DNA of 64,000 bases from positions 62,001 through 126,000 of the forward strand of contig NZ_JASZYU010000001.1 of NCBI RefSeq assembly GCF_030316825.1, read 5' to 3'. Origin of the DNA: Variovorax fucosicus (GTDB lineage: Bacteria > Pseudomonadota > Gammaproteobacteria > Burkholderiales > Burkholderiaceae_C). The first letter of the stretch is position 1; the number at the start of each line of letters is the position of its first letter. The notes beneath the pieces are model-generated. The model was not told where the DNA came from and searched no databases. It worked only from the letters and a program-made list of their open reading frames with translations. A program made the position numbers and the translations under genes. Below are positions 25,793 through 33,287 of the stretch, piece by piece.

Positions 25793-26796
25793 TTCCTGAT
25801 TCCGTCCGTCGTGAGCGGCGAGCCGCCCGCCTCAGCCTTGCACGCATGGTGCTCTTCCTCCTGGCTCTCGGCGCGCTGCTGCCGTGGATCGCGAACGCCT
25901 ACTGGATCAAAACGCTGACATCCTCCCTCGCGCTGGCCATTGCCGCTGCAGGCGTGTCCTTGCTCTACGGACAGCTGGGATTGGTGAGCCTGTGCCAGTT
26001 CGCCCTCCTCGGTGCGGGAGGCTGGGTCGCGTTGCGTGTGGGTCACGGGCTGCAGTGGCCATTCGAAGCTTGCGTGCTCGCGGGCGGGCTGTCCGCCGGC
26101 GTCCTCGGAATGCTTGCCGGGTTGCCAGCCCTGCGATTGAAAGGAATCTACCTGGCCCTGGTGACGCTGATGCTCGCCGGGGGATTCCAGGTGGTGGTCA
26201 GCGCGACGGGATTTCCCGACGGCGGTCCGGGTTGGCTCGGGCGCATCACCGGCAGCGAAAGGTTGGTGATGCCCCGGCCGGCGATGGCGCAGGGTGAGGG
26301 CGCCTACCTGACCTACGTTGCTGCGTGGCTGGCAGCGATGCTCGCGGTGATCGAACTGCATCGCCGCACGCGCGCCGGCCGATCGTGGGCGCTGATCCGC
26401 CGAGGCGAGGCGGTAGCCGAGGGTGCAGGCGTCAATGTGCTGCTTTACCAAACGTGGGCTTTCGGTCTTGCAGGTGTCTGCACCGGCGTGGCCGGCGCCC
26501 TGCTGGCCGGTGCGGTAGGCCAGTTGGACGGCCGCGCGTTCGCGGCCAGCGAGTCGGTGATGCTCTTTGCGCTCACGCTTATCGGCGGCGCCCATCACTG
26601 GGCCGGCGCGCTGGTAGCCGGGCTGCTCCTGCGGGCCGTGCCGTCAATGCTGGTCGACCTGGGAGTAAACGGCTACCTCGCGATGATCTTCTTTGGCGCA
26701 GCGCTCCTGCATGCGCTCATCACGGCGCCGCGCGGAATTGTCGGCCAATGGATTGCGGCGATTTCCCGCCTGCGCGCACGAAAGAGGGCACCATGA
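25789..26796 (+). CDS. ABC permease, LivM type
   Basis: A protein of 335 residues with about ten hydrophobic segments. LivM-type motifs are SLALAIAAAGVSLLYGQLGLVSLCQFALLG near residues 45-74 and the coupling region SWALIRRGEAVAEGAGVNVLLY. A GTG eight codons upstream is possible, but the ATG at 25789 overlaps the LivH-type stop (ATGA), which favours it. The stop overlaps the ATPase start in the same way, showing a tightly coupled operon. Confidence 0.92.
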   Translation: MIPDSVRRERRAARLSLARMVLFLLALGALLPWIANAYWIKTLTSSLALAIAAAGVSLLYGQLGLVSLCQFALLGAGGWVALRVGHGLQWPFEACVLAGGLSAGVLGMLAGLPALRLKGIYLALVTLMLAGGFQVVVSATGFPDGGPGWLGRITGSERLVMPRPAMAQGEGAYLTYVAAWLAAMLAVIELHRRTRAGRSWALIRRGEAVAEGAGVNVLLYQTWAFGLAGVCTGVAGALLAGAVGQLDGRAFAASESVMLFALTLIGGAHHWAGALVAGLLLRAVPSMLVDLGVNGYLAMIFFGAALLHALITAPRGIVGQWIAAISRLRARKRAP

Positions 26797-27497
26797 TCGA
26801 CATTCGCGGCCTCCGCGTCGCGTTCGGCGCCGTCAAAGTCATCGACGGGCTGGACGCCGTGTTGGAGGCACCGATGTGCGGGTTGATCGGCCCTAACGGC
26901 GCCGGAAAGACGACCCTGGTCAATGTAATCAGCGGATTTGTCCGCGCCCAGGCGGGTGAGGTGTGCATCAACGGCACGCCCCTTCTGAGCTTGAACACTG
27001 CGCGCCGAGTCCGGCTCGGCCTGCGTCGATCGTTCCAGACCGAGCAGGTGGTCGAAGACCTCAGCACATGGGACAACGTGCAGGCCATGCTGGATCATGT
27101 TCCGCATGCGCTCGCGGACGCTCCGCGGCAGGTGCATCGCGCCCTTGAGCACACGGGGTTGCTGGACTGCGCTGCCACGCCCGGAGGCGAGTTGGACTTG
27201 TTCCGGCGCCGCATGATCGAAGTGGCGAAGGCGCTCGTCGGAAAGCCCCGGCTCATCCTGTTCGACGAGCCGGGCGCCGGCCTGGACGAACGCGAATCGC
27301 GCGTGCTTCGTGACGCCATTGCCGCCATCCCCGAAGAGTTCGGTGCCCAGGTCGTGCTGATCGACCACGACGTGGAACTCATCGCAAGCCTGTGCACGCA
27401 GACGCTGGTGCTCGACTTCGGCAAAAGGCTCGCGCTGGGGGCGACGCGCGCGGTGCTCGACGACCCCGTCGTGCGACAAGCCTACCTCGGAAGCTGA
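26793..27497 (+). CDS. ABC ATPase, LivG type, with altered signature motif
   Basis: A protein of 234 residues. Walker A is GPNGAGKTT near residue 32, the Q-loop is SFQTEQ, Walker B is LILFDEP, and the H-loop His is in LIDHDVEL. The ABC signature, normally LSxGQ followed by RRxEIA, reads GELDLFRRRMIEVAKAL, so the signature Ser and Gly-Gln are missing while the following helix is kept. The partner ATPase has a perfect LSGGQ, so one of the two composite ATP sites may be degenerate. The start overlaps the LivM-type stop by four bases. Confidence 0.9.
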   Translation: MIDIRGLRVAFGAVKVIDGLDAVLEAPMCGLIGPNGAGKTTLVNVISGFVRAQAGEVCINGTPLLSLNTARRVRLGLRRSFQTEQVVEDLSTWDNVQAMLDHVPHALADAPRQVHRALEHTGLLDCAATPGGELDLFRRRMIEVAKALVGKPRLILFDEPGAGLDERESRVLRDAIAAIPEEFGAQVVLIDHDVELIASLCTQTLVLDFGKRLALGATRAVLDDPVVRQAYLGS

Positions 27498-27504
27498 CCC
27501 GGCC

Positions 27505-28206
27505 ATGCTTGAAATCCGTGAACTCCACATTTCCCGCGGCGGCAAATCCGTCGTCCATGGTGTCGATCTCGACGTCGCGCCCGGCGAGATCGTTGCAATG
27601 CTCGGTCCCAACGGCGCGGGCAAGTCGAGCATCGTGCTGGCTCTGGCGGGTGCCATCCCGCGGTCGAAGGGGCATGTCCGCATAGGCGGAGCGACGCTGG
27701 ATGGCCTCACGCCCGACGCAGTGCGCCGCGCAGGGCTCGCCATCGTGCCCGAGGGCCATCAAGTGCTTGGCAGCCTGTCGGTTCTCGACAACCTGCGCGC
27801 GGCGGCCATGGTGTTGCCCGCCAACGAGGTCGGGCCTGCGATCGAGCGCGTGCTGATGACGTTTCCCGAACTGACGCCCCGGCTCGAGCACCTCGGGCGC
27901 TCCCTTTCCGGAGGGCAAAAGCAGATGGTCTGCATGGCGCAGGCGCTGCTTGCGCGGCCCCGTGTTCTCGTGGTCGATGAACTGTCGCTCGGTCTCGCAC
28001 CCCTTGTGGTCAAGCGGCTGGCCGACGTGCTGCAGAGCGTCGCGGCGGACGGCGTCGGTGTATTGCTGATCGAGCAGTTCACCACGCTGGCGCTGCGACT
28101 CGCCCAGCGCGCCGTCGTCCTGCAACGGGGGCGAGCCGCTTGGTGCGGCCCGGCGCAGACGCTGCGTGACACGCCTGAGATTCTGCAAGCGAGCTATCTG
28201 GCTTGA
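27505..28206 (+). CDS. ABC ATPase, LivF type
   Basis: A protein of 233 residues, the second ATPase of the importer. Walker A is GPNGAGKSS near residue 34, the Q-loop region is IVPEGHQVLGSLSVLDNL, the signature is an intact RSLSGGQKQMVCMAQAL, and Walker B is VLVVDELSLGLAP with Glu retained; the H-loop position reads EQFTTLAL, Gln-Phe instead of the usual His, as in many LivF proteins. Seven bases separate it from the LivG-type gene. It energises uptake of the SBP ligand. Confidence 0.93.
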   Translation: MLEIRELHISRGGKSVVHGVDLDVAPGEIVAMLGPNGAGKSSIVLALAGAIPRSKGHVRIGGATLDGLTPDAVRRAGLAIVPEGHQVLGSLSVLDNLRAAAMVLPANEVGPAIERVLMTFPELTPRLEHLGRSLSGGQKQMVCMAQALLARPRVLVVDELSLGLAPLVVKRLADVLQSVAADGVGVLLIEQFTTLALRLAQRAVVLQRGRAAWCGPAQTLRDTPEILQASYLA

Positions 28207-28275
28207 CGGAAAGATCCATTTGCGAGCCACCAGGCTCTCCAACGAAAAACATGTCAACCGCCAGGAGATCGAGAG

Positions 28276-29256
28276 ATGCCGACACGCCGCAAATTCACAA
28301 GCCAGCTCGCCGGGATCGCAGCCTTGACCGCCGCCCCCTTGCACCTTGCGCATTCGCAAAGCATTGGTCTCGCAAAAATACTGGTCGGCTTTCCGCCGGG
28401 CGGAGCCACGGACGCGGTTGCCCGGCGACTGGCCGAAAAGATGCGAGGTGGCTATGCAAATACTGTTGTGGTGGAGAACAAGCCGGGCGCGTCAATGCAG
28501 ATCTCCATTTCGACGCTCAAGGACAGTGCGCCGGATGGGAGCACCTTGTTGCTGTCGCCCACCGCGCCGTTCTCCATCTATCCCTTCACTTATCGCAAGC
28601 TCCCATACGTCGCAGAGGACGTGGCGCCAGTCACATCGGTTTGCTCGTTCGCATTCGGGTTCGCCGTGGGTCCGGCGGTGCCTCCCAGCGTGCGCGGGAT
28701 CAACGACTTCATCGCCTGGTGCAAGGCAAATCCTGACAAGGCCAACTTTGGCTCGCCCGCCTCGGGTTCCACGCCCCATCTGCTTGGCATCCTGCTGTCC
28801 AAGCTTTCCCGCACGGAGTTGACGCACGTCGGGTACCGCGGAGATGCGCCGGGACTGCAGGATTTGATGGGTGGCCAAGTGTCCGCCTATTCATCGACGG
28901 TGGGGAGCTTTCTGCCGCACCTCAAAAGCGGCAGGCTTCGTCTTATCGCCGTCTCCGGGCAGGGCCGAAACGCGTTCGTGAGTGATGTGCCCACGTTCCG
29001 TGAGCAGGGATATCCGATCAACGCAACGGAATCGTTCGGCTTGTTCCTGCCGGGAAGAACCTCGCAAGATATCGTGCGCCGCGCAGCCGCCTACCTGCAC
29101 CCCATCCTGGCGCAGGGGGAAGTGGTCGCTGCATTGGGTGACATCGGCATGACCGCGAAATCCGGCACCCCACAGGACTTGGCAAACCTCATCAAGGCCG
29201 ATACCGACGAGTGGCGCCGACTGATCAAGATCGTCGGCTTTACGGCAGAGTCTTGA
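28276..29256 (+). CDS. Bug/TctC tripartite transporter receptor (1)
   Basis: A protein of 326 residues with a twin-arginine-like signal (PTRRKFTSQLAGIAALTAAPLHLAHSQ). It has the Bug-fold order: ILVGFPPGGATDAVAR near residue 38, VVVENKPGAS, APDGSTLLLSPTAP, the LTHVGYRGDAPGLQDLMGGQV block near residue 182, and a C-terminal helix. Bug receptors bind carboxylates in the periplasm. It lies at the end of the esterase-ABC operon (70-base gap). No membrane TctA/TctB genes are adjacent, so it may act with a distant transporter or as a sensor. Confidence 0.92.
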   Translation: MPTRRKFTSQLAGIAALTAAPLHLAHSQSIGLAKILVGFPPGGATDAVARRLAEKMRGGYANTVVVENKPGASMQISISTLKDSAPDGSTLLLSPTAPFSIYPFTYRKLPYVAEDVAPVTSVCSFAFGFAVGPAVPPSVRGINDFIAWCKANPDKANFGSPASGSTPHLLGILLSKLSRTELTHVGYRGDAPGLQDLMGGQVSAYSSTVGSFLPHLKSGRLRLIAVSGQGRNAFVSDVPTFREQGYPINATESFGLFLPGRTSQDIVRRAAAYLHPILAQGEVVAALGDIGMTAKSGTPQDLANLIKADTDEWRRLIKIVGFTAES

Positions 29257-29593
29257 CGCATCGGAAGCGGCGCGCCGCAATCGGCTTCGGCGGAATGCTC
29301 TCGAACTGGTGCATCGCCCACGCTGCCTGCACCTGATCTCCGGCAAGCGTTACGCACCTGCCCCCAGGATCCGACAGCCGATTGCCTTGTCTGTCACAAC
29401 GAGACAAATTTTGTCGTCCTGATGTCGAGCCAACTGCCCACGTCCGCGGGAATCTCGATCACTTCCGACAAAGTGCGCCCACTTCGACGAGAAGAGAGCG
29501 AATCGCGATTCCGGCACGCAGCGTGCATATCGACGCTGCTCTCGGCTCGGACAACTCGACCTTCTTGCCGGGGCTTCAACACAAAAAAATCTC
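29257..29593. other. 337-bp gene-free stretch before pectate lyase
   Basis: No open frame here has a plausible start and codon bias. The only distinctive element is a perfect dyad GACAAA-T-TTTGTC at 29403-29415. The GC content drops somewhat towards the pectate lyase gene, whose ATG lacks a good ribosome site. Confidence 0.6.
29403..29415. promoter_or_regulatory. perfect palindrome GACAAATTTTGTC
   Basis: A 6+6 inverted repeat with a one-base centre, about 180 bases before the pectate lyase start. It could be an operator for that gene. No regulator can be assigned from sequence. Confidence 0.3.
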
Positions 29594-30880
29594 ATGAAGA
29601 AATTGAAGAAAGCAAGCCAGAACTTGCACCGTTCGCGCGCGGCGGGTGCACTGTTGACATCGCTCTTGCTGGCGGCCTGCGGCGGCGGCGAGACCGGCTC
29701 GTCATCGGTGGCAGCTGCAGCTGCAGCTGCAGCTGCAGTTGCAGCTGCGCCTGCACCTGCACCAGCGCCCGCACCTGGATCGGCACCCGCATCGGCGCCT
29801 GCGCCCGCATCTGCTCCCCCTGCTGCGCCGGCTCCAGCTCCAGCTCCAGCGCCCGCACCGGCCTCGAACAGCGGTGGATTCGCCGGCCAGGTCACCGGCG
29901 GCGGCAGCGTCGCGGCGGTGACGGTCTCTACCGCGGCGCAGATGCAGGCGGCCATCGACGCCTACACCGGCACCGGTGGGCTTGTGATCCGCTACAACGG
30001 AACATTCAACTTCGCCGCCATCACCGACGCCTGCACGCAGTGGCAGTTGCCCGCCGGGGCTATCGTCGAGGTCAAGAACAAGAGCAACGTCACCATCGAG
30101 GGCGTCGACGGCTCATCTGCCAACTTCGGGTTGGCGATCAAGGCCGACGCCACGAACATCATCATCCGCAACATGACGATCGGCCTGCTGCCCGGCTCGA
30201 TCGATGCGATCGGCATCGAGGGTCAGAGCGGCAAGTTCCCAGGCTACATCTGGATCGACCACAACACGCTGTTCAGCAGCCTGAAGGAGTGCTCGGGCGC
30301 AGGCGACCTGGAGTTCGACGGCCTGCTCGACAACAAGGCCGGCGCGCACCACCTCACCTACTCGTACAACTACATCCACGACCACCATAAGGTCGGCCTG
30401 ATCGGCTCGAGCGACAGCGATTCGAGCGATCGCAACATCACCTTCCACCACAACGTCTACGAGAACGTCGGCTCGCGCCTGCCGCTGCAGCGCGGCGGCT
30501 ACACCCACCTCTACAACAACCTGTACAGCGGCGTGATCACCACGGGCGCCAACATCCGCATGGGTGGCTTCTCGCTGATCGAAGCCAACTACTTCGAGAA
30601 CTCGCAGAACCCCGTGACCTCGCGCGACAGCTCGGCCATCGGCTACTGGGAGCTGCGCAACAACAACATCAGGACCCCGGCCGACTTCAGCGGCTTCGGC
30701 ATCACCTGGGTGGCAAGCCCGTCTTCGCCGACGCGCGACGCCACCGACTGGATTACGACGAGCGTCTTCCCGGTTGGCATCCCCTACGCATACACGGCGC
30801 AAGACCCGGCCTGCGTGAAGCAGAAGTTGCCCACGGTGGCCGGCGCTGGCAAGGCGCTCGCCGCTCTCACCTGCAATTGA
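29594..30880 (+). CDS. pectate lyase, PL1 family, lipoprotein
   Basis: A protein of 428 residues. Residues 1-29 are a lipoprotein signal ending LLLAAC. Residues about 38-93 form a Ser/Ala/Pro linker that places the enzyme away from the membrane. The catalytic parallel beta-helix follows: NVTIEGVDGSSANFGLAI, the family hallmark YIWIDHNTLFSS (Ca-site Asp), the LEFDGLLDNKAGAHHLTYSYN repeat coils, NITFHHNVYENVGSRLPLQRGG with the catalytic Arg, and HLYNNLYSG. It cleaves polygalacturonate by beta-elimination at the cell surface. No pectin transport or oligogalacturonide genes are nearby. Confidence 0.93.
   Translation: MKKLKKASQNLHRSRAAGALLTSLLLAACGGGETGSSSVAAAAAAAAAVAAAPAPAPAPAPGSAPASAPAPASAPPAAPAPAPAPAPAPASNSGGFAGQVTGGGSVAAVTVSTAAQMQAAIDAYTGTGGLVIRYNGTFNFAAITDACTQWQLPAGAIVEVKNKSNVTIEGVDGSSANFGLAIKADATNIIIRNMTIGLLPGSIDAIGIEGQSGKFPGYIWIDHNTLFSSLKECSGAGDLEFDGLLDNKAGAHHLTYSYNYIHDHHKVGLIGSSDSDSSDRNITFHHNVYENVGSRLPLQRGGYTHLYNNLYSGVITTGANIRMGGFSLIEANYFENSQNPVTSRDSSAIGYWELRNNNIRTPADFSGFGITWVASPSSPTRDATDWITTSVFPVGIPYAYTAQDPACVKQKLPTVAGAGKALAALTCN
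29711..29746 (+). repeat. GCAGCT hexanucleotide tandem repeat
   Basis: Six consecutive GCAGCT units, the fifth with one base changed (GCAGTT), inside the pectate lyase linker. They encode the poly-Ala/Val run and are followed by irregular GCnCCn units coding for alternating Ala-Pro. In-frame slippage would change only the linker length. Confidence 0.9.
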
Positions 30881-30937
30881 CACAAGAAATCCGCGTGGTT
30901 CGATAGGTCGATTCGTGGCGCGCTGTGCGAGCGAGGC

Positions 30938-31915
30938 TTACTGCAAAACCGCGGTGCGGCGTGAAGCAAGGGCCAGGCGCTGACACTCGCCTGGCGTCAT
31001 GCCGTATTGCTGCTTGAAGAGCCGGCAGAAATGGGCGTTGCTCTTGAATCCCCAGGCATAGGCGATCTGCGCCGCAGCACGGCCCCCGTTGCCTTCGTGC
31101 GTGAGAGCTGCATGACAGCGTTCCAGCCGCGCATTCCAGATCTGCCGTTCGAGGCCGACCGTGTCGGCCTCGAACACCCTGTGCAGGTAGCGCCTGGAAC
31201 AGCGTAGCGCATCGGCGATGCCCTGGATGCTCAGGTCTGGCTCAGAAAGGTGGGCGTGGATGTACTGCCGCGCACGCAACTTCAGAACAGAGGGAAGAGG
31301 TACCGGCTCGCTGCTCCGACGGAAGGACTCGGCCAGCGTCGAGCCGAGCAGCCCCATGACAGATTCACTGATCGATTGGCCGACGCCGTCGGGCAGCCCG
31401 GGCAGTTGCTCGCTCAACGCGCGCAGGTAGGTGCCGAAAACGCCATGCAGGCCAGCCACATTGTCGTGGCCTGTCTGGCCGGCCAGCGGGCCGGAAAGCT
31501 TTAGCCCTGAAAGGAGCGCACGCGGCACCTGGGTCACCAGCAGGGTGCAGCGTTCTTGATTGGTGATCGTGTACGGCGCGCGAGGATCGTAGAGGATCCA
31601 TTGCCCTGGTTGAAGCTCCACGCGGCGGTGCTGTTGTTCGACGACGCCGCGGCCGGACACCTGCAGAACCAGCTTGTAAAACTCGTCCGCCGGCAGATCA
31701 CCACAGGTGCTGTCGCGCGCCACGTGGTGTGCCGGCGCGGTGATGCTGAACATGCGTAGCGCGCCGACCTGGTAAGTATCGAGAGATGCATCCAGCGGCT
31801 CGTCATCCAGGCTCGACACCCTCAGGCGACCAAAGTACCGTGTGTTGATGCTGCTCCACGCGGCGGCACGCTCGCAGGCGAACACGCGGTTTGTTGACCA
31901 ATGGGTAGTTTGCAT
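30938..31915 (-). CDS. AraC family transcriptional regulator
   Basis: A protein of 325 residues with an N-terminal AraC-binding-like effector domain (residues about 20-190, with YDPRAPYTITNQERCTLLVTQVP-type cupin strands) and a C-terminal double helix-turn-helix (about 215-320: DLSIQGIADALRCSRRYLHRVFE and IAYAWGFKSNAHFCRLFKQQYGMTPGE). The N-terminal type is shared with FeaR/NphR-like activators of aromatic or amine catabolism. It ends 57 bases from the convergent pectate lyase gene. Its target is probably a neighbouring operon, though no specific site could be assigned. Confidence 0.92.
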   Translation of the reverse strand: MQTTHWSTNRVFACERAAAWSSINTRYFGRLRVSSLDDEPLDASLDTYQVGALRMFSITAPAHHVARDSTCGDLPADEFYKLVLQVSGRGVVEQQHRRVELQPGQWILYDPRAPYTITNQERCTLLVTQVPRALLSGLKLSGPLAGQTGHDNVAGLHGVFGTYLRALSEQLPGLPDGVGQSISESVMGLLGSTLAESFRRSSEPVPLPSVLKLRARQYIHAHLSEPDLSIQGIADALRCSRRYLHRVFEADTVGLERQIWNARLERCHAALTHEGNGGRAAAQIAYAWGFKSNAHFCRLFKQQYGMTPGECQRLALASRRTAVLQ

Positions 31916-32063
31916 GGGGAGCCCCCGGAAACAGGTTGGTGCAGTCTATTTTGGCCATTTGCACGCCCAGTCGGTAAAAACGAGTACGGGGAGCGGTCAT
32001 TGTTCCCCGACGCGGTCCTATCGATTGACTGACAGTGCACATGTGGCGTTCCGGCCACTCCTA

Positions 32064-33020
32064 TCAATCAACGCGGATGTTGTTGGCCTTGATCAGTCGG
32101 CCCCAGCGCTCGCGTTCGTCCTTCACATACCTGGCCATGTCGTTCGGGCTGCCTGGCAGGCCCTCGACGCCCAGCGCCAGGAAACGCGCCTTCACCGGCG
32201 TCGAATTCAAGGCATCCACCAGTGCCTTGTTGAGCCGGGCCACCGTCTCCGGCGGCGTGCCACTGGGCACCGACAGGCCCTGCCACGCATAAGCCTCGAA
32301 GTCCGCAAGTCCCTGCTCGGCCAGCGTTGGCACGTCGGGCAAGCTGGCGATGCGCTTGGCGCTCGCCACGCCGATTGCCTTGACCTTGCCGGCCAGCACG
32401 AACTGGTTGCCGCTGGCGGTGTCGACCATCATGAACGGCACCGAACCGCCCAGGATGTCTTGCATCGCAGGCGCTGCGCCGCGGTAGGCAACGTGCGTCA
32501 TGGCAATGCCCGTTTTCTCGCGCAGCAGTTCAGTGGCCAGGTGGTGCGGGCTGCCCGCGCCGGCCGACGCATAGTTGACGCCGCCGGGCTGCGCCTTGGC
32601 CCAGGCGACGAACTCCTTGAAGTTCTTTGCCGGCACCTGCTGGCCGACCACGAGCACGAGCGGAAAGCGCGCCAGCATGCCGACCGGCGCCAGGTCTTTC
32701 TCGGCGTTGTAGCTGAGCTTAGAGAACAGGAAGGGGTTGGCCGCCAGCGTCGCGAAGTCCGCCGTCAGCATGATGTTTCCGTAGTCCTTGGATCGGGCCG
32801 CGTATTCGGCGGCAATGTTGGTCGCGGCGCCCGGCTTGTTGGTGATGACGATAGGCCGGCCGAGGTCCTTCGACATCGTTTCGGCGGTCGCGCGCGCGAC
32901 CGAATCGGAGCCGCCGCCGGCGGCATATCCGACCACCCATTCGATGGGCTTGCCGTCCTGTGCGGCAGCGAGAAGGCTTGTGGCGGCCAAGGCAAGGCCG
33001 GCGAGGCAAGAGCGAATCAT
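32064..33020 (-). CDS. Bug/TctC tripartite transporter receptor (2)
   Basis: A protein of 318 residues with a Sec signal (MIRSCLAGLALAATSLLAAAQ). Bug-fold motifs are EWVVGYAAGGGSDSVAR near residue 28, IVITNKPGAATNIAAEYAA, the THVAYRGAAPAMQDILGG block near residue 175, and ASLPDVPTLAEQG. The mature start is typical of carboxylate or aromatic acid receptors. It is the downstream member of a minus-strand group with a DUF2783-like protein, a flavin monooxygenase and an MBL-fold protein, so it probably delivers or senses their substrate. Confidence 0.92.
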   Translation of the reverse strand: MIRSCLAGLALAATSLLAAAQDGKPIEWVVGYAAGGGSDSVARATAETMSKDLGRPIVITNKPGAATNIAAEYAARSKDYGNIMLTADFATLAANPFLFSKLSYNAEKDLAPVGMLARFPLVLVVGQQVPAKNFKEFVAWAKAQPGGVNYASAGAGSPHHLATELLREKTGIAMTHVAYRGAAPAMQDILGGSVPFMMVDTASGNQFVLAGKVKAIGVASAKRIASLPDVPTLAEQGLADFEAYAWQGLSVPSGTPPETVARLNKALVDALNSTPVKARFLALGVEGLPGSPNDMARYVKDERERWGRLIKANNIRVD

Positions 33021-33065
33021 GCGAAGTGTCTCCGTGGTTGTATGAATGTGCAGGGGCTGCCGGGA

Positions 33066-33287
33066 TCAACCGCGCCGGGCAGCGTCGAACGCTTCGCGAA
33101 GAACCGCGAGCGATCCGATGTGGTTGGCCAGCACCAGAATCAGCCGCGCGTTGAAGGCGTGGCTCTCCTGCGTGGACAGGCCCTGATGCGCTTCGATCAG
33201 CGCCTGATAGAAGTCATCCGGCGCTTCGAGGTTCGCAGCGGTGGTGAGCTGGGTTGCAGTGGCGTGCGGCACGGCGGAGTCCTTCAT
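33066..33287 (-). CDS. DUF2783-like small protein
   Basis: A protein of 73 residues starting MKDSAVPHATATQL. The conserved part LEAPDDFYQALIEAHQGLS, then ARLILVLANHIG and REAFDAAR, matches the small helical DUF2783 proteins that regularly accompany MhpA-type flavin monooxygenases. The ATG at 33287 overlaps the monooxygenase stop (ATGA), so the two are translationally coupled. Role unknown; possibly an accessory or stability factor of the hydroxylase. Confidence 0.8.
   Translation of the reverse strand: MKDSAVPHATATQLTTAANLEAPDDFYQALIEAHQGLSTQESHAFNARLILVLANHIGSLAVLREAFDAARRG

Noticed and set aside
29711..29870. CRISPR-like array
   Set aside because: The repeats are contiguous codon-sized units without spacers and lie in the pectate lyase linker.
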